A program made the translations under genes and the position numbers. A stretch of 64,000 bases of DNA from Kiritimatiellia bacterium. GTDB taxonomy: Bacteria > Verrucomicrobiota > Kiritimatiellia > UBA8416 > YA12-FULL-48-11. Under the pieces are notes generated by a model, which searched no databases, was not told the DNA's origin, and worked only from the letters and a program-made list of their open reading frames with translations. The DNA lies in the NCBI GenBank assembly GCA_028716365.1, contig JAQUPZ010000002.1:637005-701004 (forward strand), in the 5' to 3' direction. Position 1 is the first letter of the stretch, and each line of letters opens with the position of its first letter. This document shows, in pieces, positions 1 to 8,539 of the stretch.

Positions 1-1
1 G

Positions 2-445
2 ATGAAAACGCACGGTCTAGGCTGGTGGTTTGTTATCGTTTTCCTTATTCTTATTATTGTCGCAATATCTTATATCGTCTGCGGCCTCCTGGTGAATCCA
101 GTAAAAGCATCCATTGTCCAGCATCGTGTATTAACGGCCGACCATGGGGCATTACTTACCGCCTGCCGTGAAATGCTGGTTAACAAAGACAAATACAGAA
201 ACGACTGGAACGGCAATCCGAACCTCGCCGAAGGGGAAAAGGCCATTGATGCCATAAAAGGAATTACGCCCGACGTACCAAAACCCATCCGGGAATTAAA
301 GCCCCAGTTTGTCGTAATTCGAACTGACAAAATTGAAATACGTTTATCCGGTCCATACCGCCAATACGTCTTTGGCTTCAAGGATGGTGTCCAGGGAAGT
401 GGCGACAAAATGCTCACCAACGGACTGTGGTATGTACGTCATTAG
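2..445 (+). CDS. Hypothetical protein with N-terminal transmembrane segment
   Basis: ORF of 147 aa; hydrophobic N-terminus (WWFVIVFLILIIVAISYIVCGLL); begins at the window edge so upstream context is missing. Confidence 0.65.
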   Translation: MKTHGLGWWFVIVFLILIIVAISYIVCGLLVNPVKASIVQHRVLTADHGALLTACREMLVNKDKYRNDWNGNPNLAEGEKAIDAIKGITPDVPKPIRELKPQFVVIRTDKIEIRLSGPYRQYVFGFKDGVQGSGDKMLTNGLWYVRH

Positions 446-456
446 AGTATGGCTTT

Positions 457-3400
457 TTACTCATTCCTGAGAGCACTGATCATCGATTGGCGCATGGCTA
501 TACGTACGGAAGAAATAATCCATAACAACTGGAACACTGCGATGCCGCTGATGAACAATGCCATTGTCATGTACGGAAGACGCACGCCCGGCGCATGAAA
601 ACTTGGCCACATTGCGGCAAGGGAAGACACAACACCAGTCATCAACCCCATGGCCAGTATCAACCAGTGTTCGGTCAGAACAACACGGCGTACATTTGCA
701 TCGGAATAACCAACAGCCTTAAACAATGCCAGTTCATTCCGCCTTTCAAGAATGTTTCGCAGAACAACAATCCCCATGCCGGCACTGCCCAGAAGCAAAC
801 CCAATCCACCGAGTACAAGAAACATCGCCATATATGTGGATTCAACAGAGTAGAATTCCTTCAACCTCTCAACAGTAGTGGAAATATTTACTCCAAATTT
901 TCCAAGCTTCCCGGCCAGAAGCTCCATCACATTACGTTCGGTTCCCCACGGAACATCAAACAGAAACATCCTGTATCCGTTTTCGGAAGGATACTTTGCT
1001 GTAAATGAGCCTGCAGGAATCAGAATCGAACCCTGGAAAACAGAAAGCCTCATCGGCAAAGAACCAACCAACTTTACTTTGAACAATTCGCCCCTTTCAT
1101 CACGGTAAGTCAGCGTGTCGCCTTTTTCCCTGCCAACTTTCTTTTTCAATCCCCACATTGCGGTGTTGGAATCACCCGCAAGCCCCGGTACAACTCCATC
1201 CGGCAATTGTTCCGCAAGTAATTTCCAGTTTTGTTCTCTATTGTCCGGCGCCATGAATGCTTTCCGCTTCACAAATTCCTGCGGATCAACGCCGATAAGT
1301 CGCGGTGACTGTGCACGGTTCAGATTCAAACAACTTGCATCATCACCATCACGGACCTTCAACGATACAATCTCAACATTTTTCAGGTCCTGTTCCCTTT
1401 CGAGTTTGACTTTTTTACGTCCTTCTACGCTGTTTAAATCCATCTGGATTGGAAAAGAAGATTCACCAAACAGTGCAAAACCACCAGTACCAGATGAACG
1501 CTTGACGGCATCAGCCCCGATATCCTCCTGCATGGAAGATACTGCAAAAACAAGGAAACATCCGCAGGCAAGGAGTCCGGTCACTGTCAGACTCCTTCCG
1601 CGGCGACGACCGGCATTACGTAAACCCAGTACAGTAACGGACAAACCACGGCACATCTGATCCAGCCGAACAAGGACTTCCCTGCTCAAGCCAAGAAATG
1701 CGATTAGAAACAGCGTTCCTGCCATAAAGAAAGTCTCAACGGCATTATGCATCCCGGTCATCGCAGAATACCCGATAATACCCAGCGCAATCGCAACACC
1801 GGCAAGAGATAGCATCCCCAACAGCCGTCCTTTGCCCGGTACAGATCCTGCCGGTTCGTAGGACTGCGAAAAATCGACTGTGAGCAGTTCACGCGCAGGT
1901 CTGACGGATTGTTTTCTTACGGCAATCACAAGGGAAAACATGGCACAGAGGAAACTCATGACGGCACCTTTTATCACCGTCACCGGTTCTGCATGATATT
2001 GAATAGCAGAATTCGCCACCGCTCCCTGCCAGTAGTTGCCCAGTCCCCAGATCAGCGCACGGGTATATAACGTCCCGAGAAAAGCGCCGGCAATTGAACC
2101 CACCACCGCCAGTAGACAACTTTCCTGCATCAGCAAATGTCGCACGTGTCCGGGCCGGTATCCAACAGCCAGCAGAATACCCATCTCCTCTGAACGTTGT
2201 TGTATCCCGAAGGCAAACAGTAATCCTGTCAGCATCAAGCCGGCAACGATCAGGAAAAAACTCATCCCGAGGAAAAGTTGTCCGAAATCCATTGCCTCAC
2301 CAGCCGCCTTGAGCGCCGCCTCACGAACTGGAGCGAAACTCAATCCGGTTTCTGCCGGATTAATGCGTTGACGCAGTGTTTCAACAATTAATTCTTTTCC
2401 ACAACGCGCCACCGGAAAACGTACAGAGGTCAGATTGCCGAACCGGTTGGACCACATTTCCTGTCCCGCTTTCAAAGTCACAAAAGCTTTCGGTGTTGCC
2501 CGATATGCCTTCCAGTAGGCTTCATTTGCCTTGTCCTCAACTTTGTCTTTTTCCAGCGGCATGCCGATGTCCCATTCTGTACATCGATCGGCGTCGGTCA
2601 AACCCGGAAACTTCGGGCCAAGATCCTTTTCATCCGCGATGTCACTCATCTCAAGAATATGGCGGACTTTGAAAGACCTGCTTTTTTCAATAAACTTGTT
2701 TGAAGGCGTGAGTTCATAATATGACACGGCAATAGTCTCACCTGTCCTGGCCGATAGACAATCGGCAAGCCAGCGGTTTAAAATTATTTCATCATCTGTC
2801 ATGTCCGGCGGCACAGGTCCAAGAGCACGGTCAGCAGAAGGAGCAAGCGCTGTTATAAATGAATATGGTGTCCTGCGGGAACCATCCCTGTCTTCCTTCG
2901 AAATAGAGTTCACAAGATATGTGAGCGTGCCAACCGGCTTCTCAATATTCAGCGCCGCACGCGTGATTGCCGGATCCATGAATATCCGCTCGCTCTCAAG
3001 TTGAAATAATCCCCTGCCTTCAAAATCCCGGAGGATGAGGCCGATATCTTCAATTCGCCAGACTTTCTTTATTACACCATTGAGTTTTTCAACAGTCAGA
3101 TCTTCCTTTCCTGCCGCAAGCAACAAATCAACCTTGTCTTCGAGAAAAACATTCTTCTGCAACCAACTCAGGTTCACAAACACATTACAAGGAACAATCT
3201 GATTGGCAGTAAGACTGAATCTGCCCAGTTCCCCGTCAGATACAATTTTTGCAATGGAAAACGTTCCGCGGACGGTGTCATCCCCTTTCCGGGAGGAAAG
3301 AGGTGCATCCCTGGAAAGTAACGAAGGTTTACCGATACGAATGGAGATTTCATCTCCGGTCTTGAGGCAAAGTTCAGCGGCAAGTTTCGCATTGACGGCA

Positions 3401-3804
3401 ATTTCATCTTCCGCAAACGTTACTACGGAGTTGCCGGATAAGCCCCAGAAACGCCTGTCAACACCAATGACCTGAATATTGTTTACCTGCCGGGATTTTT
3501 CATCAGTATTCTCCTGCCGTATCGCAATACCGCGCAGGAGTAATGCCGGAGCCACGAGAGTTTTGGCTTCTTTCTCCAAACGTTCTGCAAGATCCTGCCG
3601 GAAAAAACGACCCTGAGTGTTCAAGGCATAATGAACATTTCCAAGACGTAAAAGAGCGGACTTCATCAAACTGTACCTGACCGAATCTCCAACAAGCATG
3701 GCGCCAACAAGAACTGCGCCAGCGAGAATGATCCCGGCCAACACACTCAAATGGGTACGCCAGTAGAATAAAGCACTGCGGATACTCAGTCGTAGTCCTG
3801 TCAT
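457..3804 (-). CDS. Large FtsX/MacB-like ABC transporter permease
   Basis: 1115 aa; N-terminal TM plus two FtsX-like membrane blocks (GILLAVGYRPGHVRHLLMQE..., ELALFKAVGYSDANVRRVVLTEH...); 3 nt from the ATPase gene. Confidence 0.9.
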   Translation of the reverse strand: MTGLRLSIRSALFYWRTHLSVLAGIILAGAVLVGAMLVGDSVRYSLMKSALLRLGNVHYALNTQGRFFRQDLAERLEKEAKTLVAPALLLRGIAIRQENTDEKSRQVNNIQVIGVDRRFWGLSGNSVVTFAEDEIAVNAKLAAELCLKTGDEISIRIGKPSLLSRDAPLSSRKGDDTVRGTFSIAKIVSDGELGRFSLTANQIVPCNVFVNLSWLQKNVFLEDKVDLLLAAGKEDLTVEKLNGVIKKVWRIEDIGLILRDFEGRGLFQLESERIFMDPAITRAALNIEKPVGTLTYLVNSISKEDRDGSRRTPYSFITALAPSADRALGPVPPDMTDDEIILNRWLADCLSARTGETIAVSYYELTPSNKFIEKSRSFKVRHILEMSDIADEKDLGPKFPGLTDADRCTEWDIGMPLEKDKVEDKANEAYWKAYRATPKAFVTLKAGQEMWSNRFGNLTSVRFPVARCGKELIVETLRQRINPAETGLSFAPVREAALKAAGEAMDFGQLFLGMSFFLIVAGLMLTGLLFAFGIQQRSEEMGILLAVGYRPGHVRHLLMQESCLLAVVGSIAGAFLGTLYTRALIWGLGNYWQGAVANSAIQYHAEPVTVIKGAVMSFLCAMFSLVIAVRKQSVRPARELLTVDFSQSYEPAGSVPGKGRLLGMLSLAGVAIALGIIGYSAMTGMHNAVETFFMAGTLFLIAFLGLSREVLVRLDQMCRGLSVTVLGLRNAGRRRGRSLTVTGLLACGCFLVFAVSSMQEDIGADAVKRSSGTGGFALFGESSFPIQMDLNSVEGRKKVKLEREQDLKNVEIVSLKVRDGDDASCLNLNRAQSPRLIGVDPQEFVKRKAFMAPDNREQNWKLLAEQLPDGVVPGLAGDSNTAMWGLKKKVGREKGDTLTYRDERGELFKVKLVGSLPMRLSVFQGSILIPAGSFTAKYPSENGYRMFLFDVPWGTERNVMELLAGKLGKFGVNISTTVERLKEFYSVESTYMAMFLVLGGLGLLLGSAGMGIVVLRNILERRNELALFKAVGYSDANVRRVVLTEHWLILAMGLMTGVVSSLAAMWPSFHAPGVRLPYMTMALFISGIAVFQLLWIISSVRIAMRQSMISALRNE

Positions 3805-3807
3805 GTT

Positions 3808-4488
3808 TTACTTCCTGGAAACAAGCCTGCCGCCGGAAAGTTCATAAACCATATCCATACGGCCGGCCAGCAATAGTGAATGCGTGACCACTATCAACGT
3901 CAAACCATGCTGCTTGTTCATTTTCACCAGAAGATCAGCCAGTTTGTCTGCCCCAGCTATATCAAGTGAACCTGTCGGTTCATCGGCCACAAGAAGTTTT
4001 GGACCGTTGATCATGGCCCGGACAACGGCAACCCTTTGTCGCTCTCCACCGGATAATTGACCAGGCCGGTAATCAAGCCGCTCTGACAGTCCAACCTGTT
4101 CAAGCAGATCCCTGGCCCTCTGTTCGGCATTTGCTGCATGTTCGTTGACAAGCACAGGCACAAGCACGTTCTCGAGGACAGTACACTGCGGCAACAGATG
4201 ATGAAGCTGAAAGACAAACCCTATCTTCCTGTTACGAATGTCCGCTTGTTCCTTTTCGTTCAAGTTGAGAATATCCTGTCCATCGAACATGACTTTACCG
4301 CTTGTGGGCAGATCGAGTGTTCCAACGATGTTCAGGAGCGTACTCTTGCCCGATCCTGATGGGCCAACAATAGCCACCGACTGACCGTTCATCACCTGAA
4401 GATCGATGTCCTTGAGAACTTCCAATCCGCCGCCAGCAGACAGATATTTCTTCGAGATTTTTTCAAGTACTAACAATGGTGTCGTCAT
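3808..4488 (-). CDS. ABC transporter ATP-binding protein, LolD/MacB-like
   Basis: Walker A GPSGSGKSTLLN, signature LSGGERQRVAVVRA, Walker B LLVADEPTGSLD. Confidence 0.95.
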   Translation of the reverse strand: MTTPLLVLEKISKKYLSAGGGLEVLKDIDLQVMNGQSVAIVGPSGSGKSTLLNIVGTLDLPTSGKVMFDGQDILNLNEKEQADIRNRKIGFVFQLHHLLPQCTVLENVLVPVLVNEHAANAEQRARDLLEQVGLSERLDYRPGQLSGGERQRVAVVRAMINGPKLLVADEPTGSLDIAGADKLADLLVKMNKQHGLTLIVVTHSLLLAGRMDMVYELSGGRLVSRK

Positions 4489-4490
4489 AT

Positions 4491-5684
4491 TTATTTTCCC
4501 GCGCCATACATGATAATAAATCCATCGTCAGAGCCGATAACAACCTTACCGTCAATCACAGCCGGCGAGGAAATGGAATCACTCGCTTTGCCGGTCCACA
4601 GTTTTCTACCATCTTCAAGTTTCAGAATATAGAGCGTTCCTCCCGCTGAAACAACCACCTTGTCTCCTGCGACAACAGGCGACAAAGGGCTACCATCAAC
4701 CGTAAAACTCCATATTTTCTTTCCATCAGCCCGGTTGAGGCAAAAAACCGAATCATCACTTGAACCGAATACAACCCGGCTCTTCGTCACTGCAGGGGTT
4801 GTAAAAACCTCACTGTAACAAACTTGATTCGTCCATACGATGGTACCTTTCCTTGCATCCGCACAGACGGCCAATCCTCCACGGGTTCCGGCAAAAACCA
4901 GGTTGCCATCTATTGCCACACCGCCAGCCACCTGCCCGTCACCTTCAAGTTCCACCCGCCCGATTGATTCTCCTCTGGCCGACGACAAAACATGCAATGC
5001 AGCATCACAACTGCCAAAAACAATAAAATCCTTACCAACACCCGGCGAACCATCACAACGTGACACCGCCTGCGATACCCATATCGGCTTACCAGTTTCA
5101 AGATCAAGACAATGAACGATTCCATCGGCCTGGGAAATAACGATAACGCTCAATCCACGCCCACTTTCCGGTTCAATCCAGTTTGCTGTACCGTTTATAT
5201 TTTCACCAACCTGGTATTTCCACTTCGTTTTACCTGTGTCCGCTTCCAGGGCATGAAGATTTCCCTGGTCCGATCCAACAAGCAATATGCCACGAACATA
5301 CATCGGCTGCGTTGAGAATTTCTCGACATGTTGTGTTACGTTGGTTTTTGCCGATTCCTGACGTATAGCCGCCACCCAGATTTTTTCACCCTGCATGCTT
5401 ATGGCAAATGTCTCCCCATTTTCTGCTATGAAGAATATCCTGTTGGTACCCACCACTGGCGTAACCGTTACCGGCGCTCCAACCTTGAACCGCCACAGAA
5501 CGGAAAGTTTCTCAGACAAAGTAGTTCCTGCAATTCCGCGCAGGGCGGCATCACCATGATAGACCGGCCAGAACTGCAGAGCATTTGTTCCTGTTGTATT
5601 GCCCTGTTCCGCAGTCCACCCATTGAACTGGCTGTACGTAAACATAACAACGGTCAATGCAGTAATTCTTAACCTTTTAAACAT
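4491..5684 (-). CDS. PQQ-like beta-propeller repeat protein, probably exported
   Basis: Repeated 'LEADTGKTKWKYQVG / LDLETGKPIWVSQ / ADGKKIWSF' blades; hydrophobic N-terminus. Confidence 0.9.
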   Translation of the reverse strand: MFKRLRITALTVVMFTYSQFNGWTAEQGNTTGTNALQFWPVYHGDAALRGIAGTTLSEKLSVLWRFKVGAPVTVTPVVGTNRIFFIAENGETFAISMQGEKIWVAAIRQESAKTNVTQHVEKFSTQPMYVRGILLVGSDQGNLHALEADTGKTKWKYQVGENINGTANWIEPESGRGLSVIVISQADGIVHCLDLETGKPIWVSQAVSRCDGSPGVGKDFIVFGSCDAALHVLSSARGESIGRVELEGDGQVAGGVAIDGNLVFAGTRGGLAVCADARKGTIVWTNQVCYSEVFTTPAVTKSRVVFGSSDDSVFCLNRADGKKIWSFTVDGSPLSPVVAGDKVVVSAGGTLYILKLEDGRKLWTGKASDSISSPAVIDGKVVIGSDDGFIIMYGAGK

Positions 5685-6961
5685 TTGCGATAAACCTCCA
5701 GCATACTTGCTGCAGTTTTCTTTACACTGAAATTTTCAAGGACGACCTTCCGTCCGGATTGTCCCATGCTACGGATACATTCCGGATCAAGAAGCAGACT
5801 TTCAAGTGTCTTCGCAAGCGTCACCGCATCATTTGGTTCATAACAGATACCGCCGCCTGTAGCTTCAACTATTTCTGGAAATGCGCCCACTTTTGGTTGA
5901 ACTACCGGTACACCACACGCCAATGCCTCCACAATGTACATTCCGAATGCCTCGGGATGCGGTACAGGTACAGACATTACAGATAGAGTCCTGATAAACT
6001 CAATACGACTGTTTCGGTCAAATTCCGACAAGAACTCAACATCATCGCCCATGTTTTTTGAAGCCAATTTCCGTCGTAAATGCCGAAGGAAAGGCCGGTC
6101 CTCGGGCGTTTGTCCGCCCAATACCTTCAACTTGAGATTCTTCAGCCGGTCATTGTCTTTTAATATAATGAAAGCGTCCACCATGACCCCCAACCCGAGC
6201 GACTCCGTCATGTTCGAAAGGTAACCGATGACCGGTCGTTCGGATGACAACCTTGCTTCCCCATAACCCTCGATGTTGATTCCTATCGGCACAACATGGA
6301 AACGTTCGGGGCCAAGTTTCAATCTCTTTTGCATCAGGTCGCTGTAATAATTACTCACCGGTACAAAGGCTGAAATATCTGAAGATTTCTCCGCCATGAG
6401 ATCCCAAGCCTTGCGTGCGGCATCCGGCTCCATGGAATCAATCCATGCATCTTCATCCTGCAGAGTGCAGACAACAGGTACCCCAAGTTCATTCTTGATT
6501 CGTCCTGCCAGTCCAAGAAGAAGAGCATTAGAGAGATGTACAACGTCAGGTTTTCCTTCTTGAACCAACCATGACACCAAACGACCCAGCTCTTTTTTTT
6601 GTCCCCCGTTTTCACCTTTCAAAATCGACAGGGTCATTTCTTCAAGACCGCTCGCACGCGTGGTTCCTGATTTTTGCGCAATCCAGCCAAGAAGTCTGCG
6701 TGAATCGATAAGACGCTTCAACCATTGCGGTGCATTGGACAAGGATGGGAAATACTGTGAAAGATATACGCCTACGGCTCCATAAAAAACCGGCACATCA
6801 GTTCCAATATCTTCACCCTCTGAAAAAACCGGCAGATACATGGGCGCAAGGATGACATCATGGCCAAGCAGCCGCAGTTCCATGACAAGTTCCCTGTCGC
6901 GCATGCAATTCTGACAATAATAGGTATCACCTGTACCGGGAATTATTTGAACAATCTTCAT
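5669..6961 (-). CDS. Glycosyltransferase (GT4-like)
   Basis: Rossmann-type N-terminus MKIVQIIPGTGDTYYCQNCMRDRELVMELRLLGHDV; C-terminal EALACGVPVVQPKVGAFPEIVE motif. Confidence 0.88.
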   Translation of the reverse strand: MKIVQIIPGTGDTYYCQNCMRDRELVMELRLLGHDVILAPMYLPVFSEGEDIGTDVPVFYGAVGVYLSQYFPSLSNAPQWLKRLIDSRRLLGWIAQKSGTTRASGLEEMTLSILKGENGGQKKELGRLVSWLVQEGKPDVVHLSNALLLGLAGRIKNELGVPVVCTLQDEDAWIDSMEPDAARKAWDLMAEKSSDISAFVPVSNYYSDLMQKRLKLGPERFHVVPIGINIEGYGEARLSSERPVIGYLSNMTESLGLGVMVDAFIILKDNDRLKNLKLKVLGGQTPEDRPFLRHLRRKLASKNMGDDVEFLSEFDRNSRIEFIRTLSVMSVPVPHPEAFGMYIVEALACGVPVVQPKVGAFPEIVEATGGGICYEPNDAVTLAKTLESLLLDPECIRSMGQSGRKVVLENFSVKKTAASMLEVYRKCLKG

Positions 6962-6970
6962 TGAATTTCT

Positions 6971-8539
6971 TCAGGCATTTTTAAATGCCAGCGCACCAGT
7001 CGGACACTGTTTCACACATTCCTCGGCTGTACTTTGCAAACCTGCGCCAAGCGGTTCATTGAATGGTATATCAACAACAGATTCAAAGCCGCGCCCTTTG
7101 AATGCAAGCCCCAGTTTTTCATGGGCATGCTCGGTAATCCTGACACAGATTCCGCACTTGATACATTTTCCTGGTTCAAAAATAACGCTGGTATGAGTCG
7201 TAATTCTCTGGAAACTTTTCCGGCCTTCCACGTTGAAATGCTTTTGACTTGCCGCGTATCGATCCGTGAAATCCCTTAACTTACACGCTTCCGCTTTTCG
7301 ACAATCGCAATGCATACATCGTTTACTTTCCCTGATTGCTTCTTCAGCCGAAAATCCGGCGAGAGCACCGCCCGCCGGTTCTATACCGGCTGATACATCC
7401 ACATCTTTCATAAGTTCGTATATTTCCGCTTCCTGCAGTTTTCCCATGCGCGATTCGAATCGTCTCACAAGACCAGTCACCTTCTGTCCACCGAGATACT
7501 GATCAATTGAAACTGCCATTGTCTTCCCGTGAGCAACAGCCCTTACCGCAAGATGGCCCGGGTGAACAGCTTCACCTCCTGCAAATATTTTTTCATCGGA
7601 TGTCCTGAGTAAATGTGGATCAACTTTTATTCCATGTGCATCGGAATCAATACCCCACAATGAATCAGGCTGAGGTTCCGTCTTCCCAGGCGAAAGAATA
7701 ATAGCATCGTATTCTTTCTTCAGTTGATCCATGCTCACATCATTACCAACACGGCACTTCACCCTGAACATCGCGCCGAGTTTCCTGATAACATCTATTT
7801 CCTTGTCCAGGACCGCTCGTGGAAGAATATTTTCCGGCACCCCGTAACGAAGTTGACCGCCCGGTTCGGGGTGGTCATCAAGAATTGTGCAGGCATGTCC
7901 TGTCTGTACAAGGTAGTAAGCGGCGGAAAGACCGGCAGGCCCTGCCCCGACAATCGCCACCTTCTTTCCCGATGCTTTTCTGCAAACAGGCATGTATGGT
8001 GACTTTTCGGAAAGGTCTTCGTCGGCAGCAAAACGCTTCAGGAGACATATGGCAAGAGAAGCGTCATAACGTGAACGGCGGCACGCCTTTTCGCATGGTT
8101 CCGGACAAATCCGCCCGAGAACTGCCGGCAAGGCAATATCTTCCTTTACCGTCTCAATCGCTTCCTTCATTTTCCCTGCTGCAATCTGGCGAATCATTAA
8201 CGGAATATTCATATGTGCAGGACAGGTTATCCGGCATGGGGCCTCGCAATCTCCAACATGTTCGCTTAGCAGCAGATCGAGGGCATTCTTCCGCTGGTGA
8301 TGGACTTCCTCGCTATCCGTTTCCACAATCATGCCGTCAGCGGCAGGCGCACTGCAGGACGGCAGAAACCTGCCGGATGTCTGCTCCTTTACGACACAAA
8401 TCATGCAGGATGTGAAAAGCGCATATCCCTTCAGATAACACATGGTCGGTATGTCTATGCCAATACTCCGGGCGGCATCGAGTAAAGTTGTTCCTCTTTC
8501 AACAACAACATTCCTGCCGTTTATTTTCAGTTGCGGCAT
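6971..8539 (-). CDS. NuoG/HydA-like [2Fe-2S]/His-Cys3 N-terminus fused to a GltD/NfnB-like FAD protein with C-terminal Fe-S motifs
   Basis: N-terminal ferredoxin cysteines (CYLKGYALFTSCMICVV...C), HVGDCEAPCRITCPAHMNIP, FAD motif VAIVGAGPAGLSAAYYL, EPGGQLRYGVPE, DEKIFAGGEAV, C-terminal CIKCGICVRI...CVKQCPTGAL. Confidence 0.9.
   Translation of the reverse strand: MPQLKINGRNVVVERGTTLLDAARSIGIDIPTMCYLKGYALFTSCMICVVKEQTSGRFLPSCSAPAADGMIVETDSEEVHHQRKNALDLLLSEHVGDCEAPCRITCPAHMNIPLMIRQIAAGKMKEAIETVKEDIALPAVLGRICPEPCEKACRRSRYDASLAICLLKRFAADEDLSEKSPYMPVCRKASGKKVAIVGAGPAGLSAAYYLVQTGHACTILDDHPEPGGQLRYGVPENILPRAVLDKEIDVIRKLGAMFRVKCRVGNDVSMDQLKKEYDAIILSPGKTEPQPDSLWGIDSDAHGIKVDPHLLRTSDEKIFAGGEAVHPGHLAVRAVAHGKTMAVSIDQYLGGQKVTGLVRRFESRMGKLQEAEIYELMKDVDVSAGIEPAGGALAGFSAEEAIRESKRCMHCDCRKAEACKLRDFTDRYAASQKHFNVEGRKSFQRITTHTSVIFEPGKCIKCGICVRITEHAHEKLGLAFKGRGFESVVDIPFNEPLGAGLQSTAEECVKQCPTGALAFKNA

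Noticed and set aside
1115-1660. 181-aa plus-strand ORF
   Set aside because: Antisense to the FtsX-like permease; shadow ORF.
7819-8415. 198-aa plus-strand ORF
   Set aside because: Antisense to the GltD-like flavoprotein; shadow ORF.
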